The notes beneath the pieces are model-generated. The model ran no database searches. It was not told the origin of the DNA and worked only from the letters and a program-made list of their open reading frames with translations. A DNA stretch of 64,000 bases from Oscarella lobularis (lineage: Eukaryota > Porifera > Homoscleromorpha > Homosclerophorida > Oscarellidae): the NCBI RefSeq assembly GCF_947507565.1, contig NC_089178.1, positions 3,472,001-3,536,000 on the forward strand. Direction: 5' to 3'. A program made the translations under genes and the position numbers. Within the stretch, counting starts at the first letter, position 1, and every line of letters starts with the position of its first letter. Below are positions 26,119-37,269 of this stretch, piece by piece.

Positions 26119-29100
26119 CTAGGATAGCATTTCTATTACCTTTGCAGCAGATGGCCTCTCTTCGGCCTCTTTCACGCAGCACTCGCGCATCACGGCGACG
26201 TACTCAGGCGGACAGTCGTCTGGGGGAACAAGGAGGCCTCCACTGCTGACGTACTTTACCACCTCCTCGTTGCCCATGCCGTAATAGGGTCGCATACCCA
26301 GCGAGAATACTTCGTAAATGACGACTCCAAGTGACCATATGTCTGACTTGAGCGTGTATTTTCCGTAGATAATACTCTCTGGAGCCATCCAGCGAATGGG
26401 CACCGGAGACATGCCCTTCATTCTAAACGCAATTAAATTATTTATTTTCTTGATTCGAGACGTTGCGTACCTGTAGTAATCGTTCGCGTAGATGTCTCTA
26501 GACAATCCAAAATCGGAAATTTTGACCGTCAGTCCTTCGCCGACGAGACAATTCCTCGTTGCCATGTCTCGATGCACGTAACGACGCTTGGCGAGGTAAA
26601 CCAATCCGTGGCAAATTTGAAGGAGCATTCGTTGGAGATCCTTTATCGTGACAAAGTGACGGTATTTCGGTTTGTCGTCGTCTGTGCCGCAACCGCTATC
26701 ATTGGCGTCGGTCTGAAGCACTGTCTCAACGGAAATTTTACAGGAGTGCAAAAATCCGGTCAAATCTCCGAGGCTCATGTATTCGAGCACCATGCAATTT
26801 GGCTCTTCTTCTGTGCACTTTGCGAGAAGCGTGATGATATTGGGATGTCGTAGTTGACTCAGTATACTTAGTTCCATAAGGAACTCTTCCTTCTGAGACT
26901 CGCTTTCGCCGTTTCGCTTTTCTTTTAAGACTTTGACTGCAACCAGGGTATTGCTGCTGTGATTTTGACTATTAAAACTGCCCACAGATCCCAAGAAAAC
27001 CTAATTAAATAGATAGATGACGTCATTGATTTATATAGCCATGTAGCAAACCTGTCCAAATGCTCCTTCACCAAGATCTCTCACATATTCTATACTATCG
27101 AGAGAAATTTCTGGAAAGTCTTTCAGGGTAAATTCTGGATTGACAAGAAAACGCTGTGATGTTCCTTGTTTTCTAAGTGCCATTTTCATGCTGGATGACG
27201 AAGAAATTCTAATGGACGGAATTCCATAGCTCGAATTTGAGTGACAGGGTCCCATCTCCCCGTTTTTGACGTCATGACGCTGACGTTTCCGACGATGCAA
27301 CAGAAGAATAATAAGACTTAGCAACGCAGCGACGAGCGCAAAGAAAAGAACGATAGAAACAATAACAGGCGTGCTGATTCCACTTTCCAAATTGGGCGTA
27401 GTTGGCGAAGTGGGAGTCTTCAACATCATACATTGAGAATCCGCGCTAGATGGCAACTGAGCACAGTTCAGCGCTTCGGAAACCATATGAAGAGGTGTGA
27501 TTGCTTTTTTGGCGAAAGACAATTGGTATATGGCTATTGCCTCTCGATAGCTAGATGCACAGCCGCCCTTATCTCCAAATGCTGTAAAGCATGCGTCTGA
27601 GCATAAAGGAGAAGGATAGGAGTAGTTCTGAGAGTCTTTTGTTACAGTCAAACAATCAGGATACAGTAAATGGCAATAGAGAGTAATGAGGAAGCCGGCA
27701 CATGATGGGCTTAGAAGCTGACTTAAAGTCTCATTGTTTTCTTGAAAAACTTTAATTGTTTCATTGTTTAAGTAGCTTTGATTGTAGCGAGAATCGACAA
27801 AGACGAGAGAACCGGCACGACTCCCGCGACACACGCCTCCGCCACTGTACATTTCACAAGTGCCATTGACTTGAATAGTATCTAGACAAAAAAATAAGTG
27901 ACGTTGAGAGACGAGTGCGCGGTTTACCGTCCATAGAGGTGCAATTACAATTGACCCACGTTTGTCTATTGGCAGCGTTCGTCATACACCAAGGTCTGAA
28001 ATTTCGATACTGTAATCCGACCGTCGCGCACTCCGTATATTCTATTCCTTGATAAGTGAAAGGAAACGCGCATTTTGCCTCACACTGGGGCTTCGCTTTC
28101 GATGGAGTAACGGCCGAGCTATTAGTCGTCGCCCGCGGGGTCGGCGGTGGCAAAGTAGGCAAATCTAAAGAGCAAAAATGACTTCGTTTAGAAAGAATAA
28201 TATTTTTTGATATGCGATACTTACTCAAAAGTTCATCGTAACAGCTTCCGCTGTCTTGCGAAGGCAAGCCGTCACACTGAAAGTCTCTGAAATCCGTGTG
28301 AATAGCGTCAAACTTTTTCACCTCCGCTAAAAAAGCAGACGATCCCGACGCGGCGACAAACAGTTGATGACAGAGATGCTGATGCTTGAAAATGCGCTCG
28401 CAGCTTTCCTTGCACAGACGTGGCATAATCGCCTTTCCCGAACTGTCCGTGTGACAATCGGGCATCATATAGACGCATATACCCTCGATAAGCAACGTCT
28501 GGCATTGAGGAGGAGCCGGAATTGACCCAGTGACTATCGCTAGGCCTCTGACTAGCTCCGACATGAAATGAGTGACTCGACTTTGGCTGTATTCGGGTCT
28601 CGCGTCGACGTAAATCGTCCGATTGGCGCGAAAAGGCTCGCAGACGCTCGCCAATTCGTCGTTGAAAAGTTCGCATTTGCCCTTGGGCGTTTGCGCTGTA
28701 GATCCGATCGCGGTGGGCGATCGAGTCCTTGTCGTTGTTGATTGAGTCGTTGTTGTCGTGATGACAGACGTAATTAGAGGAGAGGAGCGGGTGACCTCGT
28801 GCCCCCGCTGTGACGTCGTCGTCGACGAGGAGAAAACGACGAGAAAGTTGACGACTGGAAAAAAAGAGAGTACGTTTATACCTGGGATACGGATGTCGAC
28901 CGACTGCGCCGCAATCTAGCCACGCAAAGTCGCGAAGCCACAGCTGCGAAGCCTGCTGTGCACGCCGACGTCGACTACGACTACAACGGCCTTCCGCGAC
29001 TGCTTTTGCGAGCCGTTCGAGTTAATCGCGAGCTTCCTACGCGGTGATGGAGGAATGGGGGAGGAGGGGAGTGGGTGGGTGTGCTGGGAAAAACGCTGCC

Positions 29101-29196
29101 TTCATATCCTCGCAGCGTAGTTATTCCGTGATTCGATGAGGAGGAGGGAGATTGCTTTTCGCGCTTACCTACTGCCGTCGCCAACACGCTGACCAT
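26119..29196 (-). CDS. RTK-1: CRD-FN2-CRD receptor with ROR/MuSK-like kinase
   Basis: Six exons. Exon 1 (29169-29196) and the start of exon 2 (28225-28854) give a signal peptide and a Thr-rich linker, then Frizzled CRD1 (type [35 protein letters not shown]). Exon 3 (27928-28164) is a fibronectin type II module ([15 protein letters not shown]...WC...WVNC). Exon 4 (27052-27881) has CRD2, a membrane span (SIVLFFALVAALLSLIILLL) and juxtamembrane to the glycine loop GEGAFGQV. Exons 5 and 6 hold the kinase: VAVKVLKE, HRDMATRNCLVG, DFGLSRDIYANDYYR, PIRWMAPESIIYGKYT, ending VIEMLS at 26119. All catalytic motifs are present. DIYxxDYYR and PYYGMGNEEVV point to the ROR/MuSK group, unlike all other receptors here, and the intron plan of the kinase differs too. 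Confidence 0.88.
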
Positions 29197-29293
29197 CGCG
29201 AGACCACAAGTTCAGTTCTGTAGTGAAGTCTATCCGGGTTCGTACACCTTGCGTTGCGTCACAACATCAATATGCAAGACAATCAGGAAATGA
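29197..29293. other. Spacer between RTK-1 ATG and RTK-2 stop
   Basis: 97 bp must contain the RTK-2 3' UTR end and the RTK-1 promoter. The equivalent spacer at 37173-37269 is nearly identical. I see no TATA box or AATAAA on the minus strand. Confidence 0.6.
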
Positions 29294-32200
29294 TTACACA
29301 GTAAGGTATCCGCCTGGGATGTTTGTTCCCAGATAGTCACCAAGCGTTTCGACGATCTTTTCAAATGACGGTCTCTCTCCTGCTTCTGTCAGCCAACACT
29401 GATTCATAACTTCGTATCTATAGCTCAGAAAAATTAGCACAAAGTAGAAACAAGACATTTCCACCTACATTTCTTCTGGACAATTACTGGGTCTGTCCAA
29501 CCGATCTCCTTTTTCGAGAAGTGAAGCGATGTCCTGAACAGCTACTCCAGGATACGGCATCTTTCCCAGGCTCATGATTTCCCACAGTGTAACTCCATAT
29601 GACCACTTATATCACAGAGAAACTAAAACGATTAGTAGAGAATTGAGGAAGACTGACCGTATCGGTTTTGATGGTGAAGAGGCCATCAGTAAGACTCTCC
29701 AAAGCACACCAACGAATGGGAATACGTGCTCCCTTTGGATTCATTCGATAATAATCCTTTTCCTCTTGCAGCGCCCTGGCCAACCCAAAATCGGCGACTT
29801 TAATTTTCAAATCCCAGTCTACCCTATTTGTAAAATGGTGAGAGATAGTAGGCTTATAAATAGGCATACTTACATGCAATTTCTCGCAGCCAAGTCTCGG
29901 TGCACGATACCTCTCGCTGACAAATATTCCATTCCCTTTGCAACTTGATAACCAAACTGCACGAGCTCGACAGTTGTCGGAAGAGGACTCTACACAGGAA
30001 TTGGCTCAAGGAACATTCCTGTGGTCCGCGGCGCGCTATAGTACTACCTCCGTTGTCAATTCATTAGTTCCAACAATAGGTTCATTACTTTTCAAGCTAG
30101 TGCCACCCGTGTCGCAAGAAAACGTGACGCCACTCGAAAGTGTTGTCGTTTTGATTCTCTTTCTCCTCAGATGCGTTCGGAGGTCACCCAGCATCATGTA
30201 GGGAAGAACGACCAACGGTGAGGTGTATCGCACGTTGTCGCTATTTGGTGACCAGCAGATGCCAAGTAAGTTCATTACATTCGGATGATTTAAATCGGTC
30301 ATTCGTAGAGCTTCCATCACAAAGCTCTGCGTCTCTTTTGTCGGATCACTGCCCGGGTCTAAAAGAGACAACCATTTCATGATTAGGACGATTCGATTGG
30401 GTTAGAAAATACCAATTTTGACAGATTTGGCAGCTACGGTTTGTGAAGAATCCAAAAGACATTTGTACACTTTACCAAAATTGCCTAAAGTAGTACAAAT
30501 ATTTTTGAGAATGTAATAAATGAATGAGTTTCTACTGACGCACCTTCGCCAATGATATCTTGAATTTTTAAACGGTCAGGACTTATAGCAACTTTTCGAA
30601 TTTTCGTCTCTGTAGCTGAATCCCAAAGAGACGGACGAAGAGGTACGAGAGGAAAGCTTCTTTCAGTCAGAGTATTTTGAGATCTTCTTCTTCTGCACGC
30701 GCAAATTGTAAGAAGGACGGCAACAGTAATGATGACAACCAGTGTACTAGATGCGCTAGATGCCACTATGACAATAGGAAACGGAGAGCCCGTCACTGTT
30801 GGCGTCTTCAACATCATACATTGAGAATCTGTGCTAGACGGCAATTGAGCACAGTTCGGAGCTTCGAAAAGCATATGAATAGGAGTGATTGATTTTTTGG
30901 CGAAAGACGATTGATATATGGCTATTGTCTGCTGATAGCTAGAAGCACAGTCGCCCTTATCTCCAAATCCTGTAAAGCATGCGTCTGAGCATAAAGGAGA
31001 AGGATAGGAATAGTTCTGAGAGCCCTTTGTCACAGTCAAACAATCAGGATACAGTAAGTGGCAATAGAGAGTGATGAGGGAGTCGTCACATGATGGGCTT
31101 GAAAGCTCACTCAAAGTCTCATTGTTTTCTTGAAACATTTTAATCGTTTCAGCGTGCAAGTAGCTTTGATTGTAGCGAGAATCGACAAAGACGAGAGAAC
31201 CGGCACGACTGCTGTGACACACTTCTCCGCCACTGTACATTTCACAAGTGCCATTGACTTGAATAGTATCTAGACAAAAGAATAAGTGAAGTCGACAGAC
31301 GAGTGCGTCGCTTACCGTCGGTGGAGGTGCAATTGCAATTGACCCACGTTTGTTTATTGGCAGCGTTCGTCATACACCAAGGTCTGAAATTTCGATACTG
31401 TAATCCAACCGTCGTGCACTCCGTATATTGTATTCCTTGATAAGTGAAAGGAAACGCGCATTTTGTCTCGCACTGCTTCGCTTTTGATAGAGTGACGGCG
31501 GAGCTATTTGGCGGCGGAAAAGTAGGAAAATCTAAAGAGCGAAATGACTTCGTTTAATTAAAAAGAATATTATTTTTTTTGATATCTGATACTTACTCAG
31601 AAACACGTCGTAACAGCTTCCGCTGTCTTGCGAAGGCAAGCCGACGCATTGAAAGTCTCTGGAAGCCGCATGAAGAACGTCAAATTTTTGGCTATCCGCT
31701 ACAACAAGAAACGATCCCGTCGCGACGTCAAACAGTTGACGACAGAGATGCTGATGCTTGAAAGTGTGCTCGCAGCTTTCCTTGCACACACGTGGTACGA
31801 TCGAACTGTCCGTGCGACAATTGGGCATCAAATAGATGCATATAATCTCGATGAGCAACGTCACGCATTGAGGAGGAGCCGAAGTTGTTGAGTTAGCGAC
31901 TACCGATAGGCGTTTGAGTAGCTCCGACACAAAATGACCGATTCGAGTTTGGTTTCTGGCCGCGTCGACGAAAATCGTCTGATTGGCGCGAAAAGGCTTG
32001 CAGACACTTGCCAATTTGTCGTTGAAAAGTTCGCATTTGCTCTTGGGCGCTTCATGATCAAGTTGCGTAGTAGTTGTAGGTCCGATCGCGGTGGGTGAAA
32101 CTGATCGAGGCGTTGTCGCGATCGTCGGCATTACGGTGGTGATGACAGGCGCAATTACAGAAGAGGGAAGACCCCGTGTTTGCGGTTGTGACGTCGTCGA

Positions 32201-32520
32201 CGTCGAGAAAACGACAAGAAGGTTGACGGCTGGAAAAAAAACACACGCAACTATAGTTTACATGGGATCGATGCGGATGTCGACTGCTCCGGCCGCAGAG
32301 CAGTCTAGCACGTGGACTAAAACCGCCTTCCGCGCGTCTGCTTTTGCGATCCGATCGCGAGCTTCGGAGCGAGGAATGCGAAGGTCAAGGATCGAGCTAG
32401 GGTGTGCTGGGGAAAAATGCTGCGCCCATATCCTCGCAGCGGACTTATTCCGTGATTTGATTAGGAGGAGAGATATCGCTTTTCGCGCTTACCTAATGCC
32501 GTCACCAACACGCTGACCAT
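29294..32520 (-). CDS. RTK-2: CRD-FN2-CRD receptor with MET-like kinase
   Basis: Signal exon at 32490-32520 (MVSVLVTAL). CRD1 type B at about 31597-32230 ([37 protein letters not shown]). FN2 at about 31312-31533. CRD2 and an alpha-type membrane span ([20 protein letters not shown] then CACRRRR) at about 30545-31272. The kinase is cut into at least six exons: [13 protein letters not shown] with the intron inside the glycine loop, VAAKSVKI lysine, [85 protein letters not shown], and the end GGYLTV with TAA at 29294-29296. HPNVxxLLGIC, SPLVVLPYM and the activation segment match MET/RON. A kinase-insert extension (after [10 protein letters not shown]) of about 30 residues is longer than in beta-type copies. 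The reading frame looks intact. Confidence 0.85.
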
Positions 32521-32625
32521 CGCGAGGACCACAAGTTCACCCGTGTATAGCGGAGCCTATCCGGGTTGGTACACTCAGAGTCTCTAAAGATAAAATATGG
32601 CTTACTACTGGCATTACGTCACCAA

Positions 32626-33831
32626 TTACACAGCAAGGTATCCGTCTGGAAGGTTCGCGCCCAGATAGTCGCCAAGTGTTTCGGCAATCTTTTCAAATGA
32701 TGGTCTCTCTCCTGCTTCTGTCAGCCAACACTGATTCATGACTTCATATCTATAGCTCAGAACAATTAGCACAAAGTAAAAACATGACGTTTCCACCTAC
32801 ATTTCCTCTGGACAATTACTGGGTCTGTCCAACCGATCTCCTTTTTCGAGAAATGAAGCGATGTCCTGAACAGCTACTCCAGGATACGGCATCTTTCCCA
32901 GGCTCATGATTTCCCACAGTGTAACTCCATACAACCACTTATATCACAGAGAAACTAAAACGATTAGTAGAGAGAATCAAGGAAGACTAACCGTATCGGT
33001 TTTGATGGTGAAGAGGCCATCAATCGGGCATCATATAGATGCATAAAATCTCGATGAGCAACGTCGGGCATTGAGGAGGAGCCGGAGTTGAGTTAGTGAT
33101 TATCGATAGGCGTTTGACTAGCTCCGACACAAAATGACCGATTCGAGTTTGGTTTCTGGCCGCGTCAACGTAAATCGTCTGATTGGCGCAAAAAGGCTTG
33201 CAGACACTCGCCAATTCGTCGTTGAAAAGTTCGCATTTGCTCTTGGGCGCTTCATGATCAAGTTGCGTTGTAGTTGTAAGTCCGATCGCGGTGGGTGATC
33301 GAGTCGTTGTCGCGATCGTCGGCGTTACCGCCGTGATGACAGGCGTAATTACAGAAGAGGGAAGACCCCGTGGCGGCTGTGACGTCGTCGTCATCGACGA
33401 CGACGACGACGTCGAGAAAACGACGAGAAGGTTGACGACTGGAAAAAAAAGAACACGGAACTATAGTATACATGGGATCGATGCGGATGTCGACCGAAGT
33501 ACTGCTCCGGCCGCAGCGCCCCGCGATCGAATTATAAGCCTCTAGACGCGAAGCCTGCCGCCCTGTCCTGCGCTAGACGTACGAAGAAAAAACAAAATTG
33601 TGCAAGCAGGTGACGTGGACTAAAAGGACTAAAACCGCCTTCCGCGCGTCTGCTTTTGCGATCCGATCGCGAGCTTCGGAGCAAGGAATGCGAAGGTCGG
33701 GGAGGTAGGAAGTGGGTGTGCTGGGAAAAATGCTGTGCTCAAATCCTCGCAGCGGACTTATTCCGTGATTTGATCAGGAGAAGAGATCGCTTCTCGCGCT
33801 TACCTACTGCCGTCGCCAACACGCTGACCAT
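32626..33831 (-). pseudogene. Chimeric relic: kinase C-lobe end fused to CRD1/signal exons
   Basis: The last two kinase exons ([12 protein letters not shown]..., ending DGYLAV, TAA 32626-32628) run to about 33019 and then change without intron into the middle of a type B CRD1 exon (from about 33021, CIYMMPD). The CRD1 frame meets a TGA right at the joint. Upstream are the Thr-rich linker (33250-33440) and a signal exon (33800-33831). FN2, CRD2, the membrane span and the whole kinase N-lobe are gone, so about 2 kb has been deleted. It could at best make a short secreted CRD fragment. Confidence 0.82.
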
Positions 33832-33940
33832 CGCAAGACCACAAGTTCACCCGTGTAGCGGAGCCTATCCGGGTTGGTACACTCAGAGTCTCTAAAGATA
33901 AAATATGGCTCTGGGTACACTACTGGCGTTACGTCACCAA

Positions 33941-36900
33941 TTACACAGCAAGGTATCCGTCTGGAAGGTTCGTGCCCAGATAGTCGCCAAGCGTTTCGGC
34001 GATCTTTTCAAATGATGGTCTCTCTCCAGCTTCTGTCTGCCAACACTGATTCATAACTTCATATCTATAGTTCAGAAAAATTAGCACAAAGTAAAAACAA
34101 GACGTTTCCACCTACATTTCTTCTGGACAATTACTGGGTCTGTCCAACCGATCTCCACTTTCGAGAAATGAAACGATGTCCTGAACAGCTACTCCAGGAT
34201 ACGGCATCTTTCCCAGGCTCATGATTTCCCACAGTGTAACTCCATACGACCACTTATATCGCAAAGAAACTAAAACGATTAGTAGAGCGAATCTAGGAAG
34301 ACTAACCGTATCGGTTTTGATGGTGAAGAGGCCATCAACAAGACTCTCCAAAGCACACCAACGAATGGGAATACGTGCTCCCTTTGAATTCATTCGATAA
34401 TAATCCTTGTCCTCTTGCAGCGCCCTGGCCAACCCAAAATCGGCGACTTTAATTTTCAAATCCCAGTCTACCCTATTGATGAAAAGTGTTGAGAAACAGT
34501 AGGCTTATGAATAGGCGTACTTACATGCAATTCCTTGCAGCCAAGTCTCGGTGAACGATACTCCTTGCTGACAAATATTCCATTCCCTTTGCAACTTGGT
34601 AACCAAACTGCACGAGTTCTACAGTTGTCGGAAGGAGACTCTCTTCCTACACAGAATTGACTGAGCAAAACCTTTTCTGTGATCAACTTACTCCTATTGC
34701 TGTTTTTATTCTCTTTCCCCTCAGATACGTTCGGAGGTCACCCAGCATCATGTAGGGAAGAACGACCAGCGGAGAGGTGCATCGCACGTTGTCGTTATTT
34801 GGTGACCAACAGACGCCAAGTAAGTTCATTACATTCGGATGATTTATATCGGTCATTTGTAGAGCTTCCATTACAAAGCTCTTCATCTCTTTCGCTGGAT
34901 CTGTAGCCGAATCTAAAATCATTTTGCAATTTAGAAGATTAAATTTGGCAACAAAATACCAATTTTGAGAAATTTGGCGGCAACCGTTTGTGAAGAATCC
35001 AAAAGACACTTGTACACTTTACCAAAACTGCCTAAAGTAGTACAAATATTTTGAGAATGCAAATAAATGAATTTCTACTAATGCACCTTCGCCAATGACA
35101 TCTTGAATTTGCAAACGATCGGGATCTATAGCAACTTTTCGAATTTTCTCCTCTGTAGCTGAATCCCAAAAAGACGGACAAAGAGGTACGAGAGGAAAGC
35201 CTTGATCACTAGTGCAGCTACTTCTTCCAGTCTGAGCATCATAACTCTCATTTTGAGATTTTCTTCGTTTCCGACGATGCAACAGAATAATAATAAGACT
35301 TAGAAAAGCAAAAAAAAGAAGAACGACAGCAACAATAATAACAGGCGTGCTGATTCCACTTTCCGAAGTTGACGTAGTTGGCGTAGTTGGCGTCTTCAAC
35401 TTCATACATTGAAAATATGTGCTAGACGGCAATTGAGCACAGTTCGGAGCTTCGGAAATCACATGAATAGGAGTAATTGATTTTTTGGCGAAAGACGAAT
35501 GATATATGGCTATTGTCTGTTGATAGCTAGAAGCACAATCGCCCTTATCTCCAAATGCTGTAAAGCATGCGTCTGAGCATAAAGGAGAAGGATAGGAGTA
35601 GTTCTGAGAGCCTTTTGTTACAGTCAAACAGTCAGGATAAAGTAAGTGGCAATAGAGAGTGACGAGGGAGTCGTCACATGATGAGCTTGAAAGCTTGCTC
35701 AAAGTCTCATTGTTTTCTTGAAACACTTTAATCGTTTCAGCGTACAAGTAGCTTTGATTGTAGCGAGAATCGACAAAGACGAGAGAACCGGCACGACTGC
35801 TGCGACACACGCCTCCGCCACTGTACATTTCACAAGTGCCATTGACTTGAATAGTATCTAGACAAAAGAATAAGTGACGTTGAGAGACGAGTGCGTCGCT
35901 TACCGTCCATAGAGGTGCAATTACAATTGACCCACGTTTGTCTATTGGCAGCGTTCGTCATACACCAAGGTCTGAAATTTCGATACTGCAATCCAACCGT
36001 CGTGCACTCCGTATATTCTATTCCTTGATAAGTGAAAGGAAACGCGCATTCTGCCTCACACTGAGGCTTCGCTTTCGATGGAGTAACGGCCGAGCTATTA
36101 GTCGTCGCCTGCGGGGTCGGCGGCGGCAAAGTAGGCAAATCTAAAGAGCAAAAATGACTTCGTTTAGAAAGAATAATATTTTTTGATATGCGATGCTTAC
36201 TGAGAAGCTCATCGTAACAGCTTCCGTTGACTTACGAAGGCAAGCCGTCACACTGAAAGTCTCTGAAATCCGTATGAATAGCGTCAAACTTTTTCACCTC
36301 CGCTAAAAAAGCAGACGATCCCGACGCGGCGACAAACAGTTGATGACAGAGATGCTGATGCTTGAAAATGCGCTCGCAGCTTTCCTTGCACAGACGTGGC
36401 ATAATCGCCTTTCCCGAACTGTCCGTGTGACAATCGGGCATCATATAGACGCATATACCCTCGATAAGCAACGTCTGGCATTGAGGAGGAGCCGGAATTG
36501 ACCCAGTGACTATCGCTAGGCCTCTGACTAGCTCCGACATGAAATGAGTGACTCGACTTTGGCTGTATTCGGGTCTCGCGTCAACGTAAATCGTCCGATT
36601 GGCGCGAAAAGGCCGACAGACGCTCGCCAATTCGTCGTTGAAAAGTTCGCATTTGCCCTTGGGCGTTTGCGCTGTAGATCCGATCGCGGTGGGCGATCGA
36701 GTCCTTGTCGTTGTTGATTGAGTCGTTGTTGTCGTGATGACAGACGTAATTAGAGGAGAGGAGCGGGTGACCTCGTGCCCCCGCTGTGACGTCGTCGTCG
36801 ACGAGGAGAAAACGACGAGAAAGTTGACGACTGGAAAAAAAGAGAGTACGTTTATACCTGGGATACGGATGTCGACCGACTGCGCCGCAATCTAGCCACG

Positions 36901-37172
36901 CAAAGTCGCGAAGCCACAGCTGCGAAGCCTGCTGTGCACGCCGACGTCGACTACGACTACAACGGCCTTCCGCGACTGCTTTTGCGAGCCGTTCGAGTTA
37001 ATCGCGAGCTTCCTACGCGGTGATGGAGGAATGGGGGAGGAGGGGAGTGGGTGGGTGTGCTGGGAAAAACGCTGCCTTCATATCCTCGCAGCGTAGTTAT
37101 TCCGTGATTCGATGAGGAGGAGGGAGATTGCTTTTCGCGCTTACCTACTGCCGTCGCCAACACGCTGACCAT
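33941..37172 (-). CDS. RTK-3: CRD-FN2-CRD / MET-like kinase, stop codon in CRD1
   Basis: Signal exon ends at 37172; CRD1 type A at about 36201-36830; FN2 at 35904-36140; CRD2 with a beta-type membrane span ([30 protein letters not shown]) at about 35080-35857; kinase exons 33941-35033 with [64 protein letters not shown] and the end DGYLAV (TAA 33941-33943). The kinase half is intact. CRD1 contains an in-frame TAA at 36232-36234, where all other type A and B copies read [10 protein letters not shown]. The changed bases also make GTAAGT. The 5' half is nearly identical to RTK-1 except around this site, so the damage is recent or comes from gene conversion. Possible products are a truncated secreted CRD1 or an internally started receptor. 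Confidence 0.8.
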
Positions 37173-37269
37173 CGCGAGACCACAAGTTCAGTTCTGTAGT
37201 GAAGTCTATCCGGGTTCGTACACCTTGCGTTGCGTCACAACATCAATATGCAAGACAATCAGGAAATGA

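Noticed and set aside
27928-28164. Kringle domain between the two CRDs, as in ROR receptors
   Set aside because: The pattern CxxPFxYx7C...WC...W.xC with four main cysteines fits fibronectin type II, and the module is too short for a kringle.
28981-29196. 71-residue ORF starting at the receptor signal exon
   Set aside because: Only the first nine codons are coding; the rest is intron 1 read through a GTAAGC donor. It is conserved only because the copy is recent.
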